Positions 15,601 through 27,250 of a stretch of DNA of 64,000 nt are shown in pieces. Below the pieces are notes generated by a model. It did not search any database and had not been told where the DNA came from. It was given only the letters and a program-made list of their open reading frames with translations. Source of the DNA: Istiophorus platypterus (lineage: Eukaryota; Chordata; Actinopteri; Istiophoriformes; Istiophoridae). Positions within the stretch are counted from its first letter, which is position 1, and every line of letters starts with the position of its first letter. The stretch lies in contig CM029124.1 in assembly GCA_016859345.1 (NCBI GenBank), positions 13,604,980 to 13,668,979 of the forward strand, written 5' to 3'. Position numbers and translations under genes: made by a program.

Positions 15601-17926
15601 ATCATGGTCAGACAAAATAAGAAAATAATTGAAATATTAAATGAAATATTAATTGACAATGAAAATAATTGTAAGTTACATCAAAATATAATTTTTATTT
15701 AAGTGTGTGGAATAATTTGCAGTGGGGTTTGATAGTTTTGACTTTTTTCAGACTCATTTTTATTTTTTTCATTATTTTTTAAGAATTGAAAAAAACTAAC
15801 TCATTATAAGGTAATATACTCCACTGTTGCAGATCTCAAGCTGCCCCTAGCTTCCTCTCAAACTTGTATCACATCAAAAGCATCTTGACTAGCGTGAAAT
15901 ATGGAGGTATATCTGCATGTCAGGAGAGTGTTCATCGATTTAACACACATTCACATACATCACACACCCCCCTTCACTCTCCATTGGCAGCTTCTTACTG
16001 GCTAGCCAGGAGGGTTAACAGCAGAGACCGACTTCTGAGAGATGAAAGGTGATCTAGTTGGATTCTCCAAATTCGATTTTCATGGTCTGCTGAGATACCA
16101 CCACTCTTAGACATGCGTGCAAAGCAATCACACATGTACACTCACATATGTACTTGCACACACACATCATATATAAGCATGTCAGACAGGCAGAAGTATA
16201 AAAAGTGCAGGCGCTGGTCTTGGAAGGCCTTCTTTGACACACATCCCGTTGCTGGGGTCGTTTCCTAGCTCTCATGAGTGCAATCAAACACTTCCATAAA
16301 GGAGCTCTGCTCATCAGGAGAGCAGGCCAGTAGGTCTGTGGAGTGTTTAGACACACAGCAGTCTGTCATCACTCGGCTTAGACAGGCAACTCACCGACTG
16401 TACATGCACGTACATATGTAAAAAGTGATCCATAGACACATAAAGCTGTTTAACCTGCTGACTATTTTCTTTATTAACTGATTACTTGATTGGTTTATGA
16501 AACATCAGACAAATGTAAAACTTGTCCTTCACGATATCCTAAATCCCCTGGCAATATCATCCAGGTTTGTTTTGTCTGGCCATCAGTCCAAAACCCCAAA
16601 ATATTCAATTTACTACTATAAAATCAGCGAGTTATCAAATTCAAGAAACTGGAACCAACAAAAAATTTGGCTTTTACACACTGATGACTTGAATGACGGA
16701 TAATTTTCTGTCAATCAACGATCAATATATCGATTATTTATTGCAGTTCCACAAAGACCACCCAAAAACTACAAACAGCAATGGGGGCCACGGGGGGAAA
16801 TAAGAGCTACGATACATATATACTTTGACTTGCAGAAGACTTACAAAATAGCTCAACAAATATTAAAACTCAAAAGGCAGCGCAAAGAGAGATGGCGTCC
16901 ACTTCAGTCTTCAGTGCAAGAGAAAAGACCACAGCTGTGTTGCTCAGGCAGTAAATTGAACTGACTGAGTCCCAGGCCTGTAATTTCACAATCCTGCACT
17001 GAGCATAAACATTCTCTGAATGATCTTCATTCCAGGCATTATCAGTCCTCTCGGGATTATCGGCTTGGAGGATGGATATATTAGACTGTAAAAAAGGGCC
17101 TGTATGTATTTTAGTCTGCCTCAAGACTAAAACTCTTTATCCCTTTATAATAAATAACATAATCTTTTTTATTCATTCATTAGCTTTGTTGTTGAGTTAG
17201 GTCTCTTCACTCCTCTGTGCAGTAATCCCTTCATTAGTGATTACCACCTCAGTTAATGTGCCTGCCTTGCCTTGCAGCATCTTCTCATCCTGCCCCCCCC
17301 CCCCCCCACACACACACACACACAAAGACACAAACACAAACACAAACACACACACCCACATGTACACACCCACATACACACCGCCAACCCCCCAGCTCCA
17401 CCCCTCACCCCACTTCTTTGTCTAGTCACATAGCCAGAGTTGGCAGGTAGTGGGCAGGCTGTGTTCAGTCTTGTCAGGGTAAATTACGGATCAGGTGGAC
17501 GGTGAGCTGTCAGTTGTACCAGCTATGTGCTGGTGCCAAAAACACCACAGGCATTCCCTGGCACATGCACACACACCTCCCACCTCCTAACCCCCCAAGT
17601 ACATATACATGGTCTTGGAAGCAAGGGAGCCCCTCATCTTCAAACACTACTAACCCTCATTTGTTTTTATCTACCATTACTTATCCACTGCGTACATGCA
17701 AAAACACATATGGAGGCTCAAGTTTATGAACAAACACAAGTTAATGTTCAATCTATAAAGGCATGCATGAAAACAGACACACAAACACACACACACATAC
17801 ATATGGTTTGCAGCCTCCACCTCCTTTATTTTGGAGGAGCTCCAACATGCAACCAAATCTCAGCGCACGATATTTTCTGGCACAGAAAATCCATCATCAA
17901 TACACTGGCAGCAATTAGGTGATGGT

Positions 17927-17987
<61 letters not shown>

Positions 17988-20625
17988 AACACACAGTTTT
18001 TGCAAATCAACTCATTAACAGATAAGACGCACACTTAATCTAAGCAGCAGGACATAAATCAGGGAGAGAAAAAGCTCCTGATTCAGTCAATACCTGTCTA
18101 CCAAAAAGCTTAACTATATTTATAGTCTGTGTAAAGTCACTTTAATCAGCTCTACAGATGCTGATTTTCTCTCAGTGTAGTTTTATATCAATTTGATTAC
18201 CATGTTAATGTGATATTTTGCCACAGCAGATGAATAAAGAAAAAGCCTGGAGACAAGGGAGAAGAGAGGCAGGCATAGAGCCGAAGAGAGAGGATGGATG
18301 CAGAGAGGGAACGGAGGGGGAGGGAGCAGCCGGTGGTCCCTACGAGGCAGGGTGTGATTTTAACACGTGAAACTCGCAGTCTCATTATGGGCTTCAGACT
18401 GAGAAGTGCAGGGGTCAGACCTGATCCAAACCCAAACTGACAAGTGCAAATGGGATTTTGCTGTCTGTCTCAACACCCTCCATACACACACCCGCCCCAC
18501 AAACACACAATTTCTCCAAAAAGCAACCCCGTCCTTCTTTAACACACTCTATCACCCAAAAGCAGCATCTTGTATACATTAGCCCAAACATGCACATATT
18601 CATTTACACTATCCATCAATATACAGTGAAGCAGTCTAATAAAGTGATGTGCAACCTCTTCTATTTTCTTAGCTTCATCTGTGCTGTATCTGCCATTCAC
18701 TTAAGCGAAGCAAGTACATTTCCCAACATTACAAACTTAAAATCTTTGTCATTTAAAGAAATTTCTACAAAGGAAAAAGTATCCTAAAGGAGAGGACCAC
18801 CATCTTCAGGGACAATTCTAGAAGAATTTGACTCATTCATTACTCATTTTTTACCTCAGTATTGGTTGCACAATTTCATTCGCATGAACACACATTTCCC
18901 AAAAACACACATACACATACATCTAGCTATGCATATGGGACCATTATGTGGGAAGGGTGGGCTGTGTTGACTTGCACAGTCACATAGATGAATCACCTAT
19001 ATGATGACCTGCAAAAGAGGAGAGTCTCTATTGTTATGTAGTACCTCTTTGTGGAGACTGGCAATCTTCTTAGTGCCCTACACACAGATAATACATGCAC
19101 CTACACAAACACACACACCAAAAAAAACAAAAACAACAATGACCCAGAAATAAATTTGTACACTTCATGTTTAAACTGCATCCCGAGCGTGCTAAATATG
19201 CCTTAGAACATCCAGAGATACTACAACGACAAAATCCGCTGCTGTACGTGACCTATGAATGAACAAACAACTTTCAACACAAAAATGCTTTTGAGTGAAG
19301 GGGCAGAGTATATTTCCAGTGTGAATGGCCATTCATGTAAAAGGAAACCACAAAATGACCATGTTTCCTCTGTGCTTCAGTGTTGAATCAGTATGTGCAC
19401 ACAAGCAACCCGGAAACATGCAGACCACTAGGTTAAAAAAAAGGTGTTCTTAGAAATTAAATATGAAAAGCATAAAATATACAGCCAGCTCCCACTATGC
19501 CAATGCTGCCTCTGACACAGGCTTTCCCCGGTCCGTTCCCACCACATGTTTTATTCAGGACTGATATTCTAAAAGCTGAAATAGAACAATCTATTTCCCC
19601 TTGCACTCCTCACTTCTGATTTACTGATGAATATTTCAGAGGAATGTCAGAAAAGACAGAGAAACTCTACTCTGCTAGCCGGCTTCTGCCTCACCTCTCC
19701 ATCCGTTTTACAAGACAGCTCTGAGATTCTCGTGCAAGACTCACTTAAGTAGCAGATTTGCTTAATTTTCTACATGATTTAACAATTTCTGGAGTGAGTG
19801 TTCAGGGGCATGAGAAGGGGAGAGAGGGGAGTCTTTGGCCCAGGAGTGGAAGAAAGTGAAAAGAGGAGGGGGGAGAAAAGAGATAAAGAGAGGCACAGGA
19901 CTCTACAGATAGGACTCCTGATATGAGTGGGGGAAACCTATTCCCAAACATAACAGCGTCTGAGGTAATCACAGACCAGGCAGCAATTCTGCTTCTATCT
20001 CACAATAGTTTAAGATTTAAACTTTAGTAAAGTCAAACTTTAGTTTTTAAACTCTAAATGTATATCACTTTAAAAGAGTGGAGCGAAAATTGGACTGCAT
20101 CCATTTGATTTCAGGATTTTGAAAAAATGAACAAATTGATGCAGCAAGCATAAACAAACAGGTAAGTAAAAATATAGACACGTGAAAAGCACACATCTGC
20201 TCCTGCCCCTTCCAGTCCCTCATGCCTATTTATACCTGACTGGAATGCCAGTGACTGACTGACTGACACATACACACATGCACACAGCTTCACAGGCAGC
20301 GCTATTGTTCTCTTTCAGTCTAAGCAAAGTCATGTGCACTTCTATAAGATAGCAAGGAAACAGAGGGGAAACAGTGAAAAAGAAACCAGAGGGACACACA
20401 CACACACACATATACACACACAAGGAGGTAGAGTACAGATGGTACTCACAGTCTTTCAGTGTTGCGGGGGATACTCCTTGGCATGGATTTGAGACCCAGT
20501 CCATGGCAGTCTACTGTGGTGCCACTGCAGGCACACAGGGCTGGACAGGCAGTGGCATTGCCCATGAGCAGGGCAGAGAGCATCACCACACACATCCAAA
20601 GCGGCTGCCTGGCCAGCCTGCTCAT
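4405..20625 (-). CDS. slit1: slit1, 5' part (Slit guidance ligand 1), partial at window edge
   Basis: Secreted axon-guidance ligand of Robo receptors. Four coding exons are visible: 20450-20625, 8414-8485, 5985-6056 and 4405-4476. Exon 1 gives a hydrophobic signal peptide from MSRLARQ, followed by an LRRNT cap (CPALCAC, TVDCHG, PRNTERL). Each later exon is exactly 72 nt and encodes one 24-residue leucine-rich repeat. All junctions are phase 2 (CT|G, Leu) with GT/AG borders. FDDMKELERL and RLNRNQL match vertebrate SLIT1 better than SLIT2 or SLIT3 as I remember them. The window holds about 131 codons; the remaining LRRs, EGF, laminin-G and CT domains lie to the left, outside it. Start choice: MSRL (20623-20625) gives the most typical signal peptide, but in-frame ATGs at 20656-20658 and 20713-20715 would add 11 or 30 residues. 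Which fish duplicate this is (slit1a or slit1b) is unresolved. Confidence 0.93.
4477..5984 (-). other. slit1 intron 3
   Basis: 1.5 kb between two LRR exons. It contains a (TG)n array at 4513-4539. No coding signal seen. Confidence 0.8.
4513..4539 (+). repeat. (TG)n microsatellite
   Basis: Just 37 bp from slit1 exon 4, near its acceptor side. Confidence 0.95.
5985..6056 (-). CDS. slit1: slit1 coding exon 3 (LRR)
   Basis: 72 nt, one LRR: QLMENQITVI then RGAFDDMKELERL. Donor GTGAGT, acceptor CTCTGCAG. The DDMKELERL ending is the strongest Slit1 signature in the window. Confidence 0.95.
6234..6277 (+). repeat. (TC)n tract
   Basis: Imperfect CT/TC repeat followed by a short CA run. Confidence 0.9.
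7477..7538 (+). repeat. (TG)n compound microsatellite
   Basis: TG repeat with GC interruptions. Confidence 0.95.
8414..8485 (-). CDS. slit1: slit1 coding exon 2 (LRR)
   Basis: 72 nt, one LRR: ELNGNNLTRI through GLKYLRVL. The acceptor TTTCCAG and donor GTAAGT flank it. Phase 2 on both sides. Confidence 0.93.
9660..9766 (+). repeat. (GT)n microsatellite
   Basis: About 107 bp with a few T, A and C interruptions. Confidence 0.97.
10896..10922 (+). repeat. (CA)n microsatellite
   Basis: Short uninterrupted CA array. Confidence 0.95.
12574..12606 (+). repeat. (AC)n microsatellite
   Basis: Uninterrupted AC, then AAACAC. Confidence 0.95.
15423..15680 (+). repeat. Interspersed repeat copy A
   Basis: Contains GGGCTGAAACAAGTCATTGG, CAGCAACTATTTTGACAATC, GCCAAATGTTTGTTGG and CTTTGGGTTCTG followed by TGGTCAGACAAAAT. 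The same ordered blocks occur on the minus strand at about 16450-16760. I associate this with a common fish repeat but do not assign a family. Confidence 0.6.
16450..16760 (-). repeat. Interspersed repeat copy B (inverted to copy A)
   Basis: On the minus strand it reads GATTGACAGAAAATTATCCG, AAGCCAAATTTTTTGTTGG, GGGGTTTTGGACTGATGGCC, AGACAAAACAAA, matching copy A in order. Confidence 0.6.
17293..17381 (+). repeat. C15 run plus CA-rich array
   Basis: Fifteen C, then a degenerate CA/CAAACA repeat. Confidence 0.9.
17929..17985 (+). repeat. (AC)n microsatellite
   Basis: Uninterrupted AC, about 28 units. Confidence 0.97.
20394..20422 (+). repeat. (CA)n microsatellite
   Basis: Lies about 28 bp from the donor of slit1 exon 1. 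Confidence 0.93.
20450..20625 (-). CDS. slit1: slit1 coding exon 1 (signal peptide + LRRNT)
   Basis: Encodes the signal peptide core (WMCVVMLSALLMG), then the cysteine-flanked LRR N-terminal cap. The donor GTGAGT follows ACT at 20450 and leaves phase 2. Two further in-frame ATGs lie upstream in the same open frame, to 20715. Confidence 0.9.
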
Positions 20626-21103
20626 GCCTGCCCCAAAACAGCTTTCTCTAACAGGCATATTCACCACCACTGCAGCCTGCTCTTCCTCAAAAAACCTCCA
20701 CTTCTCTCTGTCCACCTTTCTCTGCTTCTGTGTAAGAAGCAGGAGTCCTGCTACACCTCACAAGTCCCCTAGAATAATTTATATATGTGGTGAATTTAAA
20801 TAGAAGAAAACTAACAAATGCTAATATTTTCCTCTCAGCTGTGAAGCAAAGCAAATCCTTTTTGTTCTTCTAGATTTCTCCTAGGTTTAATATCCACCAC
20901 AGTTTGCTGATGTGAAAAAAAAAAACGCTTTCTTTCAAATAATTTTCTCCTTGCAAACTCTTCTCCTCTCTTGTCTTTGTGGAGTTGCTGTGCTCTGGTC
21001 TGCACTCGTCTGCGTCTCTGTCCTCCTCTCACTCAGTCCCGCTCTGCTCTGTTTGCCTGAAGAGAGAGGGAATAGGGAAAGAGCAGAAAGAAAAAAAAGC
21101 CAG

Positions 21104-21148
<45 letters not shown>

Positions 21149-21163
21149 TACACACACACACAC
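21104..21163 (+). repeat. Compound (CT)n-(CA)n microsatellite
   Basis: In the presumed slit1 5' UTR/promoter region. Confidence 0.95.
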
Positions 21164-24100
21164 CAGTCATCCATCACAAGGATCTACAAATAGCAGAGCC
21201 CCCGACTCCACCCCTACCCCTCCTCTCCCTCCTCACACAACAACCCCCCCAGAACCCTGCCTGAACTCACTCTCATTCTCGAGATCCTTCTTTCATTCCC
21301 TTGATTCTATTCACATTACAAACCTACTCCAAGTATCTTTCTGTTTCTGTTTTATTTCACTCACTCCATTCTTTCTTTTCTCTCAGGTTTGCCTCCAGGC
21401 GAACCCCTACAGAGAGACCTAACCTGCATGACACTGCACAACCCCTGCCCGAAGGGAGAAGCTGTGGGGAGACTGGGCTGTGTGAGTGTGTGTGAGTGTG
21501 TGTCTGTGTGTGTGAATGTGCACATGTAACGAAGGAGAATCCGCTTGGGAAGAGAGGAATCAACACCTCAGTCCTTGGAGGCGAAAACCCGGAATAAATA
21601 ATCTGTAAGTGTCAGTCTTAACATGTAGATCAAGTGTGGCCACACACACACAGAAGCTGCAGCAGGGAACTTGGGTGAAAACGCACAAACACGCACAGAG
21701 AAATATACACATATTCATGATCTGTTGGGAAGGCAGACCACAGCCATAAAAAGTAAGTCAACACTATATTTTAAGCACAGCATGGGCATAGGAACAGAGA
21801 TTATATCCTAATATATACAAGTGAAATGACAAACAGCTACACTCACGACCATACCTGCTCTGTTATTTGGATTTATAGGAGGAGTTGGCACACAAGTCCT
21901 CTCTTAATGGCAAGACCTTACATTCCCTGAAGTGGACTCAAAGTGTAGAGACATAAACTAGACTGAATCGAGGAGGGAAAATTTTATGATAAGCAGGATC
22001 TGGAGGCCATTATTTACTTTAAAGGAATTCTTAATAAATATTACTTTGCAATGGTTGACATTTAGTTAAAACAGTGGATTCATTAGAGTCTAGCCATTGT
22101 TGACAGTGTAATTGTAGCTTTCCCTAAACTTTTCCAAAGGCATAATGATTTGCAGTTTGCTAACTTGCAAATCAGTATTCTAGATGTGTGTAGGAAACGA
22201 GTGTCTCATTCTTCAGTCCAAAGTACATTGTTCACAGTTATCCACATAATTAATTAAATGGCAACACCTTAAAATAGATTAAAGAAAAACCGTGAGAGGT
22301 TTTAAAGGAGATAGAAGAACAACAAGCTCTTCTTACTGCCGTTCCTGGAACTTTTTTATTGAACCAATGTATAATGATTAGATCCCAGATATTCCCGAGT
22401 CCGCATTCTGATCACCCTCTTAATGAAGCGTTCCTGATTAACACTGAATAAGCTGCTGAAAGACACACAACCAATAACTAATACTTTGGCTAACTTCCTA
22501 TTTTAGATATACATGAGTTACTTTTACATCTTGTGATATAAGGTAGTGTGCTCTACTGAGTTGCAACTTGTTAGTTGAGTGGGGTGATGCTTTACTTTAA
22601 AAAGCCTATTTACAAAAATGGCAAACAAGGAAGTAATGATGAATGAGTGGTTTCATGCCATTTAGCACCTGATTTAGCAATAATCAAGAATGATCCATTA
22701 GGCACTCCTGAAGAGATACACATATACCTAGAAACGACTTAGAGTAAACCATCTGACCAGGCTGAATTTCATAGCATGTGTCTAAGTTTGTGCTGTCTGG
22801 CTGTTTTTTGGTTCTTGTGCAAATTCCAATATAATCTTTGATTCAGAATCACATATTTACTTACTTGCTTGATAACTACTTACATAGTTACATACGTTTA
22901 TGTATGCAAAAGTGTCACCAAACAAACAACTTGACTTTACCGGGCCATGTCTTAGTAAAGCCAATTGGTCTCTGGTCTAATTCTACAGGGGGCTTTGTGG
23001 ATCCCTCCCTACATGCACAGCCGCACAATCACATAGAACTGAGAATGCCATTCACTTTAACTGACAAAGACACTAAAGATAAATAAACAGGCAGAGAAAA
23101 TGCAAGCAGAAACATTTGACTTTGTGTACATCTGTCTGCTTTGTTGCTTGACCAACCGGAAAACCTGTATATGTATATATGTGCACATGCAGGTGTATAC
23201 ATCTCAGAAAAAAAGCTCCATCTGTCCCAGTTAAAGTGTCAGCACAGTGTAGATCTTCCTCTTATGAATGGCTAATTAAAGAGGAGACAGTGGTAATGGG
23301 GGGTGGGGGTAACGTCCCTGCTCTCTCACAGAGTCATGATAGGAATGCACACAAATACACAACAGGAATTATTCTGCTGCTCTGAAAGCCGTGGGAGGAC
23401 ATGGCAGCAATTTACAATTAGTCAGGGAGAGGAGAGTGTGCAAAACATAAGACCTCCCCGACAATAGACTCAAATGAGAAACTAACAATTAATGTGGAAA
23501 AACACCCAATTTTAAAAATTCACAGTATTGTGAAAACCTGTTGTATAAACAAAGATTTTCCAACAGTTCTTGCTGAAGGTTAGATATAAAAGAACCAAAC
23601 ACTCATCAAGACGAACTTGGCAACTGTTCATGGCTGAATAGGGAAATTAATCCATTAAAGTCCGCATGCTCACCTCACAAAAACTGAAATGTTGATAGAG
23701 TGAGAAAATAGAAAGAAGCAAATTCTGGCAGTCCAAATTCCACAGCCTGCTGCAACCCAACTCATTAGTATTTTAACTGTCAGTGGAGCTGTGCATTACA
23801 GAAAATGCAAGGAAAAAAAAAATGCTCTACTGTGCATGGATTGTTACAGAACTCTGGCATACTAACTTTAAATTGAATTGCCTTATCCTCTTATCACGAG
23901 TGATCCGCTGCTGGTATTTCACTATATGTATTTCTAGACAGACATAGCTCTGTCTGAAAAGAATTTTAGTGCATTCATTTAAAGCAAAATCATATCCACT
24001 CATCATATATGCTTGTGGGTTTGTCTGCACACCAGATAATGTAAAGTTGATTACAGTATGCCTGACTCATTTTACAGTCAACATGCTTATTCTGCAGCAG

Positions 24101-24666
24101 GAATGCTAAATAAAACCCCTCTGGAGATTTGGCTGTAAAACAATACTATTCCTATCATGGAAGCTGTCTGTTGTATATTTACAGAAAAGGAGAAAAAGCA
24201 GGTCTATTCTCACAGATGTTTACAACATATACTTACAATACCAAACATGCATTGACATGGACACCATAATGACACACTGAGACATGCCTCCTATTGTGGA
24301 GCGCTGCCTTCACTCTTACTATCCACCCACTCACCCTCCAGCTCCATAAAATAAGTTCAATTTGGGCAAATTATTTACTGCAGACAGCAGCAACTTAGGT
24401 AAGCTTTAGGTTTCCCTTTGGTGCCATTCTGGGTTTTTCCCTTTTATTGTTGTTAGTCATATATTGGTCATGAGCATGAAACAGATTTTTTTTTTTTTTC
24501 ATTTTACTTGGCATACCTGTAAATTTCAGCACATACTGACGTTTTCTTAATGAATCTTATCTTCTGCACTTTGTCATTTCACATTAAATAAAACGAAACT
24601 TCGCTCAGCAGCATACCCACATAACAGCTCATGTTAGATCTAAAATATATAAAAGATATATTATTT

Positions 24667-24688
24667 AAAAAAAAAAAAAAAAAAAAAA
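24667..24688 (+). repeat. A22 homopolymer
   Basis: Pure A run. May be the tail of an old retroelement, but no body was recognised. Confidence 0.9.
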
Positions 24689-25214
24689 CAAACTGACAGT
24701 CAAGTTTACAATTTGTTGAAAAGCCTCCTGGCTTAGGGACACCGAGACATTTACTGTTCAAGTTGGAGAGGTCAAAGCAATCAAGACAGAGAAACAGAGG
24801 GTTAAGGGAAGTTAAGGGACCTTTTGAATATACATATAAAATGCTTTTTTTTATTATACATCCATCAGGAACATATATTCCAATTTTATAAAATTACTTG
24901 AGTTTTTCTTATTTTGTAACATAATGAATGTTCACATATTATGGTATTTAACAAAAAAGGAGTTAATAAGCATATTTCTCCCATATTGAAACATCTTTAA
25001 CACTTCACTATTTTGACCAATTCAAGTGAAGATATGATGTACCTAAGGTGCTCTTACTAATGATTTGCAACTAAACAGCATCACCTTGTGGCTGCAAGTG
25101 AAACAGATGGCAACAATACTCAAATTATAGGGGACAAAGAAATGAAGAACACCACATTTAAGAAATGTGGTGAAACATTATGTCTACATCCTACTAAAGC
25201 ACATATGCTGACAT

Positions 25215-25220
25215 TTTATT
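25215..25220 (-). other. Candidate arhgap19 poly(A) signal
   Basis: AATAAA on the minus strand, about 1.9 kb past the stop. It is the first clean hexamer I found downstream; weak evidence. Confidence 0.25.
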
Positions 25221-27154
25221 GAAAAAGACAAGATCAGAATGCAGCTTGATGTCTTTTAATTACGGTGAGTTGCATAGTTTCACAGTAGCATCAATATCAA
25301 AATCAAGTTTACATGTTCAATAAAATTGACCATGAGGCAGTTATCACATTATAGTTAAATTTCAACAGCTTGGAAGAGTGAACACTGAACTACAAACTAC
25401 TTCTGAAACAGTAAGACACCAAGGAGGTTTTAAAAGTGGCTCAAATTTTCCCAAAGCACTGAGGTTGATGACTGTCACAGAAGGGAACAAAATCATCTTC
25501 AATTGCATTCAGCCAACCATTCAAAATTCCAAAGATAAAAATAGACATTAAAATTTTAAAAATAATAAAAAATCTTTGACCAAACAGTTCAATAACTGAA
25601 AAGATAAAATTTATATAAAGCTATTAAACTGTATACAATGTTGCATAAGAGTCAAAACTGACTTGAGAAAACTCTAACATACCAGTTTAAAGAAGCAGTA
25701 GTTTAAAGTATCGCTGACATGAAGACAAAGAGAAAAATATTTATATAGGCTACATGAGCTGGTCCTTTGGTCTTTCATTGAATATCTTCCATCCTCCATT
25801 CTCCATTCCCTTGCTGTCTTCACTCTTTACTGACACTTGAATGGAGTCTGGGAACTTACGGGGGGGCTTAATGTTAAATAGAAACTGCATTATATAGTAA
25901 CTTGAGATATATTCACTTTGAGGCACATTTCAAAATTCAACAATTTTCTAATTAAAGTTTTGAACAGCCTTCACTGACTGTGTGAATCCAGCTAAACTTA
26001 CTACAACTTAAAAGCAAAAGTAACGCTTAAATACAAAAACCTGCACATCACAACATACCAATAGATCTGACACACTGAATTCCAGGACTTGTAACACCCA
26101 GATTAACAATAAAAAATAAATAGAGTTAGGTATTCAAATTAAATAAAAACATGCTTCAGTCAATGATAAAGCTAAATACTAACAAATTCACTGGTGTAAA
26201 TGTAGATCATTTGCATCCTCAGGAACAACATAAATGCTGTTGCTAAGGAAAATGGTCAATTGCATTGACCTAAAATAAAGCACGTAACATCCTCCATTTT
26301 GTCCATTAACCCCTTTTATGTCTATTAGCTTAAGTAAAACTTCTTAACTGCATAACAATATGGTGATTTCCTCGCAATCCTAATAACCTTTAAGAATTTA
26401 ACTTACTTTTTGAGGAAAAACAGCTGAGTACAGATCTAAACATGGTGTCAAACAAAGCTGTACAGTGCATTACACTGTTTATGTTGAGTCAATACATCAA
26501 GAAGATCCTTTAATGTGTCAAACAGCACATCTTTAAGATGATCAATCCTGGGATGGGCAGAGGGAGGGAGAAAAAACAATTAGGTAATTTTTAATCCTTT
26601 CAGCTGAGTACATCAATCATCATTAGCATTATAAGCATTGTTGGTAAAAGTGAGCCCAGACTTGACTGTGGTGAACCACATACAGCTGGCTGAAGTGTCA
26701 GAAAACTCCTTCAGCACAATCATAAGGGAAAACAACTTGTCACCGGTTGATGTCAGTTTTAGGGGTTAACGCTGTCTGAAAATTTAAATGTGACATTTTT
26801 GTTGGTTTTGGATTAAGTAGAAGAAAATTAAAACTTCAGTGTTTCTCTATTCATGTACATCATAATTAAAGTGGAATGTGATAGGCTATTTCACAAGTTT
26901 CAAAGTTTTTGAATTGGCTGAAGATTCTTTCCTTTTATATCAGCAGTACCTATTAAGAGTACGTTGCCCTGACATTGTAAATATACATCTTATACCCTAC
27001 AGGACTACAGTGTTAGTGATGTTGTTTTCCAATAAAAAAGATTTGATTGCTCCTATGTTACAATAGGTGCAGGTTGTCATTCCATAACTCGTTTCAAAAA
27101 ATGTTTGCTTTGTGATGTAACAATGCAATACTCACTCCATCACGGCTGGTGTTT

Positions 27155-27250
27155 TTATGTTCCCTGGCCATCAAGGGGACCGCTGCGTAACGAACTCTGC
27201 ACTCTGCTGTTTTCTTTCTCTGTCAACACTTGACCACCCAACACCTTCCT
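27155..27250 (-). CDS. arhgap19: arhgap19 exon 10 (terminal coding)
   Basis: 31 codons plus TAA: RKVLGGQVLTEKENSRV, ending DGQGT. It is shorter than the human tail, which accounts for part of the length difference. Confidence 0.85.
   Translation of the reverse strand, partial: RKVLGGQVLTEKENSRVQSSLRSGPLDGQGT

Larger units (their letters stand above)
8486..20449 (-). other. slit1 intron 1 (about 12 kb)
   Basis: Large first intron, as is usual for Slit genes. It carries CA/GT arrays near 9660, 10896, 12574, 17308, 17929 and 20394, a C15 run at 17293-17307, and an inverted pair of one interspersed repeat at about 15423-15680 and 16450-16760. I see no coding exon or RNA gene. Confidence 0.75.
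20716..27154. other. slit1 5' flank / arhgap19 3' flank
   Basis: Contains the presumed slit1 5' UTR and promoter (20.7-21.6 kb, with CT and CA arrays) and the arhgap19 3' UTR on the other side. In between is AT-rich DNA with an A22 run at 24667-24688. No additional coding exon was recognised. Confidence 0.6.
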
